Positions 11,107-23,963 of a stretch of DNA of 64,000 bases are shown one piece after another (the first letter of the stretch is position 1; the number at the start of each line of letters is the position of its first letter). The DNA lies in assembly GCA_029216955.1 (NCBI GenBank), contig JANAVB010029819.1, positions 36,809,331 through 36,873,330 of the forward strand. Direction: 5' to 3'. The translations under genes were made by a program, and so were the position numbers. Origin of the DNA: Iris pallida (lineage: Eukaryota > Streptophyta > Magnoliopsida > Asparagales > Iridaceae). The notes under the pieces are model-generated. The model made no database searches. It was given only the letters and a program-made list of their open reading frames with translations, and was not told the origin of the DNA.

Positions 11107-11159
11107 TCTTCACCCAAGCTCTTTAACTCCTTATCCTAAATCTTATTTCAGTTTGTATT
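10829..11159. other. Desaturase intron or flank with GGGTT-rich tract
   Basis: Directly upstream of the desaturase exon. At 10880-11050 there is a run of imperfect GGGTT(C)GG/AACCCG words in both orientations, of the kind seen in small non-autonomous DNA elements. A TA microsatellite follows. No coding sequence is visible. Confidence 0.45.
11053..11102. repeat. (TA)n microsatellite
   Basis: About 25 uninterrupted TA units. Confidence 0.95.
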
Positions 11160-12510
11160 TTGTTTTTTGTTTTTTTGAATAGGATTTGTTTTATTATCAA
11201 GAACGAGCCAAATGGCTTACAATCGGAGGGGATTCCTCGGCTACAATAGTAGCAATACAACTAGGGGGAGAATCAAAATTGGTAGAACATTTGTTCAGTA
11301 AAGCCAACTCAGCTAGGAGATGGGCCACACGGTTGCCCGATCTCCTAACAAAAGTAAAAACACTGGGTTGCTCCTCCGGGATGGCACACCGGATAGTGTG
11401 GACGAGGTCTACCAGTTTCTACGGAATAAGTTGTCTTTCTCCCATGAGGATTATGTGGGCCGTTAGACAGTCACCTTCGATGATGATTCCCTTTTTGGGC
11501 CATTGAGCGGCCAAATGAAGTCCGAGACTGATTCCATAAAGTTCGGCTGTAAGGCTAGGTTCAGGAATGATAGGGATAGTAGAACACCATGTCTTAGCGG
11601 CGAGGAAATGACCCATTGAATCTCTGGCAACAGCTCCTGTGGCGATGATGGATGGCCCGGTCGCTCCATCTACATTAATTTTAATAGCTTCATCTGGCGG
11701 AGCCGACCAAGCAACTGCATTGCTAATATCAGAGATGATCCCTAGTAGGGCTTCCGCATGGTTCATAGTTTGTCCCGCATAGGCAGCGATCATGGAGTTG
11801 GCTGAATCGACAATGCTATGGAGATTAGGCACAATGCTCCGAAAGACACAGTTCCCCCTAGCTTTCCAAATAGCCTAGAGAAATGAGGCTCCTATCATAA
11901 AAACTTCATACGATGGCTCCGAGATCCAGCCCTCTATTAACTGTTGAACTGTGATGTTGTTGTCCAATCTAATTCCCAAAGGGCTGATGAACCAGATAAC
12001 ACGCACAATATTACAATAGAGAAACATATGGTTAGCATCTTCATCTTGTAGGAGACAGAAGGGACAAAGAGGGGAAACACTTGGAATCATATGTTGATGG
12101 CGTGTAGGAGAGGGAGACCGTTGTTCAGTAGTCTCCATATGAACATATTAACACTGGACGGGAGTTTGTTTAGTTTCCAGAGCCGCAGCCAAGGGAAGCG
12201 AGTGCTCGCCGAAGACGTACTAGGGATCTGCCTTCTAATGGTTTCATACATCGATTTGGCAGAGAACGATCCGTTTCGGACACATGTCCATATGAGAGAA
12301 TCTGGTCCTTCATCCCAGCTTAGTTGGATTGCTTGGATGGCATTGGCTTCCAGGGGTGAATAGAGAGTTAATAAGGGGAACATTCCAACGCCGCGAGCCT
12401 GGAGTCATGAGTTCCCTTACTAGTCTAGGCCCATTGGCATTCGCACGGAGGGAAAAAACTTTGTATTCCGATAGATTTGGTACCCATGGCTCTTCATAGA
12501 TGTCGATCCA
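11160..12510 (-). pseudogene. LINE (L1-type) ORF2 3' part: zf-RVT and RNase H
   Basis: Read on minus from 12510. Linker sequence (IYEEPWVPNL ... RRWNVPL) leads into the reverse-transcriptase zinc-binding region (LIWTCVRNGSFSAKSMYE, LWKLNKLPSSVNMFIWRL, then CPFCLLQDEDANHMFLYC after a frameshift near 12100). An RNase H-like domain follows (IKINVDGA, GAVARDSMGHFLAAK, ELYGISLGL, IIEGDCL, RRSGNRVAHLLA). There are in-frame stops near 11875 (TGG-type to TAG) and near 11419. The A-rich minus-strand end near 11160-11180 looks like a decayed poly(A) tail. The reverse transcriptase and endonuclease are absent because the element is cut at 12510 by an LTR. Confidence 0.8.
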
Positions 12511-15500
12511 TATAACGCCCGTAGTTCGTATTACGTATTTTGGTAAACGTGTACGAAACCCCGACCCGTAATTAGACTTGTCTTGCTTAACTTTATCCTA
12601 GTTTTAATCTTGTCTTGGTTTATTTTGGGTTCATCCTGGTTCGACTTGTCTTGACTGGCTAGTCTTGGGTTTTGCATTAGCATGGGTTAGTTAGCATTTC
12701 CTGGTTCATGTGGTTTATCCTGGCCTTGGTCTGCATTGGGTTCGGTTGGGTTCGGCTTGGTTGGGCTCGGTTTGGGTCGATATGCAAACCCCTACTGTAA
12801 TGCATGTGGTTCGTATTACGTATCTCAGTATACGTGTACATATTTTGACTCGTATTGTATGTCTCCCTGCTTGATTTGTTTTGGCATTTCATTGATTAGT
12901 TTATCTCGGTTCGGTTCGGATTGTTTGGGCTTGGTTCGGTTTTGTTGTGAACCCACCCCCACCTACCACCACCACCCTCATTTATATTCCACCTAACGCT
13001 CTCTCTCCTTATTAATTCTTCTCCTTCACTTCTTCTTCTCCACCAACCTGAGAGAGAGATGGAGAGCTTAGGCAAGTACATCTTGCTTCATGGATGAAGT
13101 CCATTTTTATTATTCCACTATCTTCCTCATGTGTTTCTAACCCACTTTAGTACTTAGTATTTTTCATTTCCGTGGTTAATTTCTTGTAGATCTAGCCTTG
13201 TGGTATTTTCGGTTTCCAGGAGTTTTGATCTATCAAACTTGCATATTTTTGCTAGTTGATGATTCCATGTTGTAGAGAATTCTATTTTACCCAATTTGAC
13301 CTACGGGAGTCTGGATTTGGGTTCCTATTGTTGTTTGGTGGAGCATAGAGGCCATAGTATTTTTCAGGGACATGTTCTCTGTGGGAGCCATTAATTGCAC
13401 CTTGGCCGCATGAGCATTTTTTAGCTCTGAGCCGCATGAGCATTAATTAATTGCATGGCCCTTTTATTTTACTTGCTCGTAAGCTTGCATGCATTTGCAT
13501 GCAACTTGCCTGAGCCGCATAGGCCATCATGGCTGGCGACATGGTTCAAGTGCTGCATGTATTTGGCTTTATTTAGTTGTATTATTTAATTGCCTTGGCC
13601 ACATAAGAATTAATTGCATGGCTTTTATTATTATTATTATTTATTTAAATGTATTGCTGGCCGTATGGAACCAACTGCTGGCCGCATATGGCCCTTAGAT
13701 ATTTGCATGGCCGCATGGGCTATTAACCAATTGGCTGGCCGCATGGCCTTAATTATTTAGCTGGGTCGCATATGCATATGCTGGCCGCATATGCATAGTT
13801 GGCCGCATGGAGCTTTGCATGCTTATATGCATTTAATTATTAGCTTGGCCATAGTTGGCCGCATGGGAACTAGGCTTGGCCGCATGGCCTTAGAATGAGT
13901 TGGCCGCATGGCCTTAGAAATGAATTATTAGCCTTAGCATTCACGTGCATGGCCTTAGCATTCACTTGCTTATATATATGTTAATTAGCTTTGCATGCAT
14001 TCGCTTGCATGCTAATATAATAGCTGGCCGCATAAGCACCTTTTGTGCTTGGCTGTATTTGGCCATTTGTCTTTCCTGGCCGCATATGGCCATGGGCCAT
14101 TTATGGCCGCATGAGCCATTAACATTTGCTAGTCGCATAGGCCTTTAAATAATTGCCAGGCCATTAATGTTTGCATGGCCATTTATTTGTCTGGCCGCAT
14201 ATGCATTTGTGCATGACCAAGTTGCTTGGGCCATTAAAATATTTGTCTGGCCGCATAGCCAATGCCATGCTGGCCGCATATGGCCATTTGTTAATTGCTG
14301 GCCGCATGGCCATTTGATTGGGCCGCATGGCCACTATTTAATTGTTGGTCGCATGGCCCTTTAATTAAGCTGCTTGCATGCAACTTGCTTGAGCCGCATA
14401 CGGCCAAGTGACTTGCTGGCCGCATGAAAACTTTCCTGAGCCGCATGAGTCCACGTCCTTGCCCCTGCTAATATTTAATTACCACATGTATGCTTGTGCC
14501 ATATTAATTTAAGTGTGTCCCTGACAAGATGGTGATCTGTTGGGGTGCACTATTGGCAAGACATGATAGTGGCCCATCGTGGCGCACTTCTGACAGTGAA
14601 CTTGACATGATATACCTGAAATGATAGTAGCCCGCCGTGGCACACTCTTGACATGATAAACCTGACATGATATTTCTCGAAATGCTGTTGCGACGGCTAA
14701 CCTGACATGACAAGATTGAATGACCTGGACACCATGGACTATTATGCTTGTACAAATGAACTCGTCTTGTCTTGCATCATGTCTAGGACAGGGACCCCTG
14801 AGTATCACGGTCAGGGGTACCTACTAAAAAGGACTAAGGCTAATAACTAGAATAACACAGTAGTCATGAAGAGATTTCCTAGCTACAGGCAATCCCGTTA
14901 TCTGGGCGCCCTACTTGGGATCTGTAGCCTACCGTCGAGTAGGGCACATTTCCAGCACACTGTCATGTGTTGCACCCTCTAAGTCACCTAAGGGTACATG
15001 CGTTTTCTGGACGATGTACCCACTTAAATTTAACCCCTAATTGCGTCTGGATAGCCTGGATGGTCTGCAGGGCTTGTGGTTGTTGAAATAATCTTACAGC
15101 ATCTTGCTAGTAATTAGGCCTGTGATAACCCTAGTTAGTTAAAGTATCAAGCCGTACTTATTGCTTGGCTGTGATTGATTGGATGGAGTTTAGCCCAATT
15201 TAGTCTTGTCCTGATCCTGTACAAGATTGTAACATGACCTGAATGCTTGTGCTTTATTTTATCGGTAAATGGTGGGAGAAACCAAGTTCTGTTCAGACGA
15301 AGGATTACAACTTCGGTCTTTGTTTGGTTTACGGGTTGTAACCTGGTTATCTGAATAGTCCCATGGTTATCTCATCGTATATCACCTGTCATGCTTTTCC
15401 TTAATTACTGTCTTTTATTATGTAATTATATTCTTGTGCTAATTGCTGGTTTTAGTTCCTAAGTGAAGCCTCCTTTGTGGCACTTGCTCTTTCTGGGGTC

Positions 15501-16044
15501 TGACCCAGCTGGTTTTGTATAACCAGATTTCAGAGCAGCTCCAGAGGATCTATCGACTTTCTAGCCAGATTGTGACCACTAGAAGGAATTCTGACAACGA
15601 GTGGGTTTATTTAGGCTCTCCCACTCTATTGTAAAAATATTCTTTGAGGCGTTTAGCCGACGAGCATGTGTTAGCTCGATTGTACCTTATTACTGTCTGC
15701 CTACGGGCTGTAACATGATTGACAGATCCTAGGGTTGATCATGTATGACTAAACACTTGCTAGTCTTCATATTTTGTAACGACTAGCTTCTTGATCAGCT
15801 AAATATGTAATGTTTGGGATGCCTTACTATTATATATTTGGTGATCTTACATCTTGTAACATTTACTTACTTGCTTATGATTGAGACACTAGACTTGTTC
15901 ATGACCTTAAGAGACTGATGGATTGTAGTTAAACCCTCATATATCTAGATAGCCGTGACCGTATGGTGAGATGGATTCCATTTCATTATACGTAGCTGGC
16001 TATGTTCGCCCCCGCTCTCCAGTATTTTGGTTCTGGGGTGTTAC
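12511..16044 (+). mobile_element. Gypsy LTR A, complete (or solo) copy
   Basis: It begins TATAACGCCCG (from TGTAACGCCCG) and ends CTGGGGTGTTAC, the inverted-end pattern of the other gypsy LTRs here. It is homologous to 16045-18504 at both flanks (12950-13340 and 14500-16044), but the middle differs (see the swarm entries). It interrupts the LINE at 12510. No gene is visible. Confidence 0.65.
13390..14450 (+). repeat. GGCCGCATG motif swarm in LTR A
   Basis: About 26 copies of GGCCGCATG or one-base variants (GAGCCGCATG, GGTCGCATG) are all in one orientation. They are spaced 15-80 bases apart in AT-rich filler that also repeats TTAATTAATTGCATGGC. There is no fixed period, so this is not a classic tandem satellite. 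Confidence 0.85.
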
Positions 16045-18504
16045 TTCTACCTACCACCATCCCTCAATTATTAACCCAACAACCATTCTCTCTCCTCATT
16101 CATTACTCATTACTACTTCCTTTCTTTTTCCTCATTTCTCCTCCACCGAGCACCACCGTAGGAAAGTGCAACTTGCTTCATGGCGGAACTCAAGTTTTAT
16201 TATTCCATTGTCTTCCTCACGAGATTCTAAGATACTTTAGTACTTAGCATTTCTAGTTTCCATGGTTCATTTCATGTAGATCTAAGTTTGTTGTATTTTC
16301 GGATTTCTCGGTTTTGATCTACTAAATTGGCTTGTTTTCGAAAACTAAAAGTTTTATGCAGAAGGCAATCTGATGTTACGCAAGTTTAGTTTTGGAATGG
16401 TTAGATTTTATCGAGTCTTGGCCGAGATGGGGCTTTTCTTGAGCTTTTACGCCTGCTTGTCTTGGCCTTGGGGAGAAGATTAAGTTTTCACGCACACGTT
16501 CTTACGTGCTAGCGTAGTATTTAGTTTTACGCCCACATTCAACGTGCCAGCGTATCATTTACCCATTTTACGCACACGTTTTAACGTGCCTGCGTAGTGT
16601 CCCCTTTACGCACATGCATAGCATGCCAGCGTAATCCTTTCTATGCCGAGTTCACTTGAACTCTACGCGGGGGCCACTCTCGCTCGCGTAGAGTCATGCT
16701 CGCGTAGACTCTCCCTCGCTCGCATAGAGCCTCGCGTGCGTAGAGTTTCACTTGGGTGCTCGTGCGCGTAAAGTTCCGCTTGCATAGGGTGCTTGCTAGC
16801 ATAGAGTTCCCGCTCGCGTAGAACCGGTCTTTCCTTGGTCTTGCCAGCGTATAGCCATTTTTACGGTTGAGGCCCCTTGGCCTAGCGTAGAGATTTGCGA
16901 GCGTTGTGTCTTGCTCACGCATAACCTTGCTAGCGTAGAGCTACCTTACTCCATGTCTTGCTCGCGTAAAGCCATTTTTACGCTCAGGGCTCATAGCCTA
17001 GCATGGTTTCATTCGCGTAGAGGCTTGAGCCCTGTGCGCAACCGTTTGCTTTATTATTTTTGTACCTCTTGTCATGGACTTGATAACTTTAATTGATTGA
17101 CATGACTGGACAAATAATTGTACATGGCATGGTATGACAAGTAACTGATATGACATGACTTGACGAGACATGACAAGCAAGCCTGATGGGAACTATTGAA
17201 AGCTGTTGCAACGGCTAGCATGACATGACAAGAATGAATGGCCTGGACACCGTGGACGATTGTATTTGTACAAATGAACAAGTATTGTCTTGCATCATGT
17301 CTAGGAAAGGGACCCCTGAGTACCACGGTCAGGGGTACCTACTGAAATTGACTAAGGCTAATAACTAGAATAACCTAGTAGTCATGAAGAGATTTCCCAG
17401 CTACAGGCAATCCCGTTATCTGGGCGCGCATGTGGACTTGTAGCCTGCCGACGAGTAGGGCATATTTTTAGCACACTGTCATGTGTTGCACCCTTCATGA
17501 ACGGATATTCGACCTGGATAACTTGGATGGTCTACAGGGCTTGTGGCTGTTGGAATATCTCATTGCATCTTGCTAGTAACTAGGCCTGTGATAACCCTAC
17601 TTAGTTAAAGTATCAAGCCATACTTATTGCTTAGCCGTGATTGATTGGATGGAGTCTAACCCAGTCTAGTCTTGTCCTGATCCTGTACAAGATTGTAACA
17701 TGACCTGATTGCTTGTACTTTATTTTATCGATAAATGGTGGAAGATCAAGTTCCGTTCAGATGAAGGGTTATAACCCCGGTCCTTGTTTGGTTTAAGGGT
17801 TGTAACTTGGTTATCGGAATAGTCCCATGGTTATCTTATCGTATATCATCATGATTTTCTATATCTCCAGTTTTATTATGTTATTATGTTTTATGCTAAT
17901 TGTTGGTTTTAGTTCTTAAGTGAAGCCTCCTTTGTGGCACTTGCTCTTTCTGGGATCTGACCTAGCTGGTTTTGTATGGCCAGATACCGGAGTAGCTCCA
18001 GAGGATCTCCCTACCTTCCAGCCAAATGGTGACCACCAGGCGTAACCAAGGCAACGAGTGGGTTTCCCTTTTGTTCTTCCACTTTATTGTAAAAATATTC
18101 TTTTGAGTCGTTTAGCCGGCGAGCACGTGTTAGCTTGTATTGTACTTTACTTACTATCTGCCTACGGGCTGTAACATGATTGACAATCCTAGGGTTGATC
18201 ATGTATGACTAAAACTCTCGCTAGTCTTCACATTTTGTACGACTAGCTTCATGATCATACAAATATGTAATATATGGAACGCATTGCTATTGTATATTTG
18301 GTGCTCTGATATCTTGTAACTGTTATTACATGCTTGAGATTAAGACAATAGGCTTGTTCATGACCATAAGAGACTGATGGCTTGTAGTTAAACTCTCATA
18401 TATCTAGACAGTCGTGACCGTATAGCGAGGTGGATTCTATTTTAATATACGTAGCTGGCTATGTATGCCCCCGCTTTCCAGTATTCTGTTTCTGGGGCGT
18501 TACA
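16045..18504 (+). mobile_element. Gypsy LTR B, 5'-truncated, 5' LTR of the gag-bearing element
   Basis: It starts inside the LTR at CTACCTACCACC, which aligns with about 12955 of LTR A, so about 440 bases are missing. It ends CTGGGGCGTTACA at 18504, directly before the element leader. It is homologous to LTR A except in the swarm segment. No gene is visible. Confidence 0.65.
16440..17035 (+). repeat. GCGTAGAG / TTTACGC motif swarm in LTR B
   Basis: About two dozen GCGTA or TACGC words, commonly CTCGCGTAGAG, CCAGCGTA and TTTTACGCACACG, sit at the place where LTR A carries GGCCGCATG. Both orientations occur. Confidence 0.8.
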
Positions 18505-18513
18505 TGGTTTAAG

Positions 18514-18531
18514 TGGTGGCCCATACAGGTC
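18514..18531 (+). promoter_or_regulatory. Conserved post-LTR leader box, candidate primer-binding site
   Basis: TGGTGGCCCATACAGGTC begins nine bases after the LTR end. It is identical, apart from one base, to the boxes at 210-227 and 25892-25909 on minus. Confidence 0.5.
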
Positions 18532-18744
18532 TTGTGAATCAAGATATGTGAGGGTTTACCGAATAGATGTCTCAATTAGCACTCGCCCTTGATCTCTGCT
18601 CGTATCCTCTGAATCCCTGAATTCTTGACCTGATCACATGCTTGTATCTTTGATCTGTCCTGGTCCTTCCTTATTGTTCCCCGTGTCGTCTTCTTCAGCG
18701 GCATTATTCCTGGTCCTACCGATCGGCAAGGCGGAGCACCTCCC
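18532..18744 (+). other. Leader before gag
   Basis: Pyrimidine-rich leader. The gag frame is already open upstream of 18745, but I see no convincing ATG; the first codon of the open stretch is GTG, so the true start is unknown. Confidence 0.4.
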
Positions 18745-20334
18745 GTGGGCCAGCAGCAACCTGGAGATCAAGCCCAGCATTCAGGAGTAGCCTCCAGAGT
18801 CATGCCTACTGGAGGTCAAGAGCCACCAGTTCAGCCAATCCAGCCTACAGAGCCTGATGATGGCACCTTGGTGGGTCTCATCAGGACATTACTAGCATCT
18901 CAAGATCGTCGGGGCGACGCCCTGCACCAGGCAGTACAAGATGCTCTGAGCAGAGGCGGTCATCAAGGGAACCAGGCAGCCAACAGCTTCAAGCATTTGA
19001 ACCCTCCCTTCTTCGATGGTAGCGAAGATGCTATTACAGCAGATGCTTGGCTGCAGGATACAGAAGTGATTCTAGAAATAGTGAAGACGCCCGAGAACGA
19101 GAAGGTGGCGGTAGTACGCATACAATTATTGGATCTTGCCCGCAGCTGGTAGGCAGCACAGGCCGTTGGATTAGTGGAAACTATTGCATGGACAATATTT
19201 TGTGAAAGGTTCCAGACCAAGTACCTCGATGCTGTAGCTCGGTACGATCTACAGATGAGGTTCACCAATCTGAAGCAGATGGACAGGACGGTCGACGGAT
19301 ATGCGGTCGAGTTTTCGTGACTTAGTCGGTTTATTCCCATATTGGTAGCGACCGAGTTCGACAGAGCCCAGCGGTTCCAGCAGGGGCTCCATCTAGAGAT
19401 CTTATTGGCAGTGGAGAAGTTTGAGCATCAGACTTTTGATACAGTATTGAGAGCAGCCAGGAGGTACAGTATACCTTCGAGAGGATCATTGACAGGACCG
19501 GAGGTCGAAAGCGATCTCATGGCCATATGAATTAGTCTTCAGCACCAGCCCGACAGCTAGGGCTTTGACAATTAGAACTCTGAGGCGGGCGGCATCAGTG
19601 ATGTCGATTCAGCATTCGACCCCAGCATTTCCCCAGCAGCAGAAGCAGAAGCAGTCTTCCGCAATGGGTTGCACTCATTATGGGAAGCCAGGACACGTGG
19701 TGTCAGAATGTCGTAGAGCACAAGGATTATGCTGGGTTTGTGGAGCACCGGACCACAGGTTGGGGACTGCCCGAATAGGGGGAGTTTATCTTCTATCTTT
19801 TCTAGTCCCTCGGTTAGGGGGCCAGCCCCAGTATCAGTCCAGCAGCAGCAACAATTTCCGAGGCCTTTGCCGCCTCATTCCCATGCATTCCAGCAGCAAA
19901 ACCCCAGCAGTATGCCTATGTCCAAGCCCTGATTCAGAGCAGACAGAGAGATTTTCAGCAGAGGGGACCCACACCCAGAGGACATGGTCAGGCGATGGCG
20001 ATGACTGTAGAAGAAGGATTGGCACCAGGTAAGGTAGTGTTAGGTACTATTCTCGTCAACTCCTCTCCAGTATCAACGTTATTTGATTCTGGTGCATCAC
20101 ATTTATTTATGTATGCACGATTCGTGACACGGATAGGACTGGAGCCCGAGTCATTATCAGTAAGGCTCAATATACTTACTGGTAACGGTCTTGTGGGAGT
20201 AGATAGAGTGTTCTCCTCGTGTCGGATCGTGGTTAGCGGTAGAGAGTTTCCCGCTAGATTGATAGAGTTCCCGATGGCCGATTATGATGTGGTCTTAGGG
20301 ATGGATTGGTTAAGGAACCAGTATGCTAGGATAG
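18745..20334 (+). pseudogene. Ty3/gypsy gag-protease, truncated
   Basis: The gag core (LNPPFFDGSEDAITADAWL, FCERFQTKYL, QMRFTNLKQMDRTV, RFQQGLHLEI) is interrupted by in-frame stops at 19150-19152 and near 19318. Two zinc knuckles follow in a shifted frame (19664-19765): CTHYGKPGHVVSEC, where the second Cys has become Tyr, and CWVCGAPDHRLG. The aspartic protease (19995-20334) is well kept: LFDSGASHLFM with the catalytic DSG, and VVLGMDWL at the end. The order and sequence fit a chromovirus (Tekay/Del-like) element. Reverse transcriptase, RNase H and integrase are missing because a long-LTR element starts at 20335, five bases after GATAG. Confidence 0.82.
20330..20334 (+). repeat. Predicted target-site duplication (left copy), gatag
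   Basis: Five bases before the LTR start at 20335. The partner copy should lie beyond 64000, after the rest of this element. Confidence 0.35.
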
Positions 20335-22173
20335 TGTAACGTCCCAGTCCCAAAATACGTAGGACTAGAAACGTAGACATGCCAGCTGTATACATACGAA
20401 GTACACTCCAATATATGGAAACCTCGTATAAATACATAAGCTATAAAATACAGTAGAACCATAACTAATCTCATCCACAACAAAATAAATGAATAAAAGA
20501 TATCATATAATGATAATGAATTGTCTTGATACAATATGTTGGGCGGTGACAAATCCACTATCAACAAGTAAAGGAAAATACATGAGAAAAGAAATAATTT
20601 TGGCGAGCGAAGCGAAGACGATCCAAGTGCAATCATCCTCGAAGAAATAGCAATGATCACGGCTAGAGCTAAAGCACATGCGAAAGACAAGAGTACACAT
20701 CTGGCAAGATAACCAGGTCCTCAAAGGGACGTAACAAGACACATAATATCATGCCATATAAACTGAATAAATATTGCTTAAATAAATAAGTCAATTGAAT
20801 TATAACATGGTCCAATACACACCTATTGAACTAGCTTACCATCCCCCCAACCAAACAAGGACATGAGATGGTAAACTAATTCACGGTAACGTATCTTTCC
20901 ATGCTATGAATGCAATATGGTATCCGGACCCCAACAAGGTTCAATACCTTCTCATCGAAGTAGTAAGTCACACCTACAACCAAACAAGGACAAGATGTGA
21001 CGAACTAATCATCGACAATTTACTGTTCCAAGCCACGGTCAGATACAAGTACCCAAACCAAAAGTACTCATACCTAACGGATAAAGGTGCCTAACCATTC
21101 TAAGTGAAATGTAGTTAAGAACAATCCTTCCTACGCATGGGCCCTGGCTAAATAGGATCGGCATAGTCCTCCCTTGGGGTACTAGAGGCCCAATCAATAT
21201 GAGCATAACGTTCTGTAGAACGTCAGTGGCCGTCAGTAATCATGGGTCATCAACCCCGTATCTCTAGCGGAGCTTACGGATCACAAGGGAAAGTGCATCG
21301 AAGCCCATACGCTAAGAAATTATCCTCCCCGTCCAATGCCTACTATGTTGTATCCACAACATAAAACCTCTATAACCGCTAAGTCAAACTAGCATGCAAC
21401 CTCTATTCACGGTTATTCCTATCGTACGGCTTATACGCACCGGTGGCCAGCCACTCACGCATGTCCGTGTTCTACATGCGACACACCACTTCGTGTTACA
21501 ACGTGTCAAGGCCAATGAATGCAACACACAAGGTGGTCCCTTAAATCTAGGTTTAATGTGTAAGAAAAATAATACATAGCAGAAAATATAACTGAACAGT
21601 AAGTTCTAACAGGTTATGCCATGTATCATAATTTATTTCGCATAAAGAAAATAAATAATGCATGAAATATGAGCTAAAATAAATAAACAACAAATGGCAA
21701 GGTGTCTTGCCTGGTAGGATGCCTGGTGTACTGCAATGATCAAGGTGGCATGAACTGCGACTTCGGTGTAACAACTATGCAAGGTGACCTCTGATGGGGC
21801 ACAGACAGTTCTATTGGGTCCAGGACGGTTGAATTTGTTAGGGTCAACCTAAGGTAGGCTTGAATTGGCGAGGAAACAAGAATAATAGGATTTAGTCATG
21901 GACGGAAGGATAGTCGAAGAAACATTAGATAATTAAAATATATACGTTTTTTTAGAAAACCATTTATAATCCTTGTAAAACTATATCCCAAAATATTTAA
22001 TAGGTAGTAAATCGTTTTAGGTCAAAACTGCAACTTACCTTAGTAAAAATATTTTATATAAATACTTGAAAGTAGATATGAAATTTAGAAACTGCTTTTG
22101 ATTTGATCACGGTATTTTTAGGCTAAATACTTGAAAATATAGAGAAATCATTTCTACGGTGAAAACAACTTTG

Positions 22174-22255
<82 letters not shown>

Positions 22256-22342
22256 TATATATAATATATATATATTAAAAAATATATATATATATATTAA
22301 ATATAAATATATATATATATATATATATATTTTTATATATAT

Positions 22343-22430
<88 letters not shown>
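22174..22430. repeat. (TA)n tract of LTR copy 1
   Basis: Long AT/TA repeat broken by TTAAATATAAATA-type interruptions. It sits at the same LTR position as 27753-27975. Confidence 0.95.
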
Positions 22431-22755
22431 AAAACAATATTGGTGTTTAGAGATGTTTTACTGTATATATACTATTAGCAAAAATTAATACTAGTAAAGT
22501 TAAAATACCACTTATAGTATAACCATATACTTGTACTGGTATACATTGATCTTTAGATACAATTAAACAAATATTAACACAATTTAAATAGAATAAAGAA
22601 AATCATAAAATAAACAACAAAATTTAAGGAAACCAAAACAACAACAGTTACAGTTGTTGTTATGTTATTTTATAAAAACAAATAATAATAATAATGATAG
22701 TAATAATAATAATAATCATGATAAACTAATAATAATAATAAGTAACAGCAAAACA

Positions 22756-22794
<39 letters not shown>

Positions 22795-23731
22795 CCAAAA
22801 AAACACTAAACTGCTGTCTTCCCAATGTGTCTCATTTATAGCGAGAGATGGGAAAGAGAATGCGAAGGAGGAAGAGAAGTGATGAAGGAGCGGAAGGCGG
22901 AGGAAAGGAACCGAGGAAGAGAGAGGAACGGCGATCGGAGGGGAGTTCGGGGGTTCCGGGCTCGGCGCGCGGAGTGGAAGGGCGAGCGTGAGAGAGAGGC
23001 GAGATGCTGAGCTAGGGTGAGATGAGCGGCTGGAGGCGTGGGGCGAGTCGGGCGTGGACGTCCCCGGCGATTCTCTCCGGAGGTTGCTGACACGGAGGTG
23101 GTTTGAAGACAGCGGCACACCGGACGGGAGGTCGACAGCCAGAGGCTAGGGTTCCGGCGCTGGGGCTCGCCGGTCGGGCAAGGCGGCAGACGCGGGTGTT
23201 CTTCCGATGACGACGGTAGGTTTAGGTTAGGGGTTTTCTTTTTTCTCCTTTTTTTGGGCTCTCGTGGTGGTGATGATGTGGTAGTCGATCGGATTTAGCG
23301 ATGGGGCTGGGTCTTGGCTTAGGCTCTTGTGGGTAAATAGGGGCGGCGGAGGTCCTGCCGTAGTGGCGGTGGTGAATAGGGTGGTGTACTGGTGGCGGTG
23401 TGGTGATGTTGGATGGAAGCGGCTGTGGTGGGCTGGGAGTTGGCCGGAGTTGGCCAAGGTCGGAGGCGGTCCGGTGGTGGTTTGCTGATGATGGTGATAG
23501 AGTTGGGTGAGGGATGGCCGGGGTGGCGCCGGTAGGCGGGGTGTTGGAGGAACTGGCCGCCGGAGTGATGTTGGTGGTAGCTCGGTGGTTAATGTGGCGT
23601 AGGTGATGGGGTCAATGGTGGAGACATCGACCGGATGCGGGTGGCCGTGGGTGTTTGGGCGGCAGCGGTGTGCTGCGATGGAGACGGGGTCGGTTGTGGC
23701 CGCGATGCCGGGCGTGGTGGTGGAGGCAGGG

Positions 23732-23757
23732 GGTTAGGATTAGGGTTAGGGTTTAGG
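23732..23757 (+). repeat. Telomere-like repeat (telobox) in LTR
   Basis: TTAGGATTAGGGTTAGGGTTTAGG is two to three degenerate plant telomere units inside the LTR, upstream of which lies the GC-rich block. Teloboxes are common in plant promoters. Confidence 0.7.
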
Positions 23758-23950
23758 AACTAGGGATTTGGAGATTAGAAAATTGGGGATTTGTATTGTG
23801 TCGGGGTTGTCGACACGAGAGAGAATAATGTATATGTAATAAAATAATGGAATAAGAATTGTACGGGGAACACGGACACGATGCACGCACGTTTGTGGTA
23901 GAAATATTTGTGGAATAATTATGGCTTGTGGAATTTATGGAGGAGTACCT

Positions 23951-23963
23951 GCCTATTTATAGG
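23951..23963 (-). promoter_or_regulatory. TATA box of long LTR (minus)
   Basis: Minus-strand CCTATAAATAGGC is a near-consensus plant TATA box. It gives an LTR transcript starting near 23920. Confidence 0.55.

Noticed and set aside
11186..11506. 106-aa plus frame across the LINE
   Set aside because: Shadow of the minus-strand RNase H domain, which has clear family motifs.
20335..22652. Reading the 2.3-kb direct repeat (20335-22652 and 25918-28199) as the complete LTR pair
   Set aside because: The second copy stops at a copia insertion. The true LTR start (TGTAAAACTCC after a polypurine tract) is at 24637, so the LTR is about 4.3 kb.
22726..23120. Pro/Ser-rich minus frames in the GC-rich LTR block
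   Set aside because: They overlap in several frames, have no family match, are not present as such in other LTRs and are explained by GC-rich composition.
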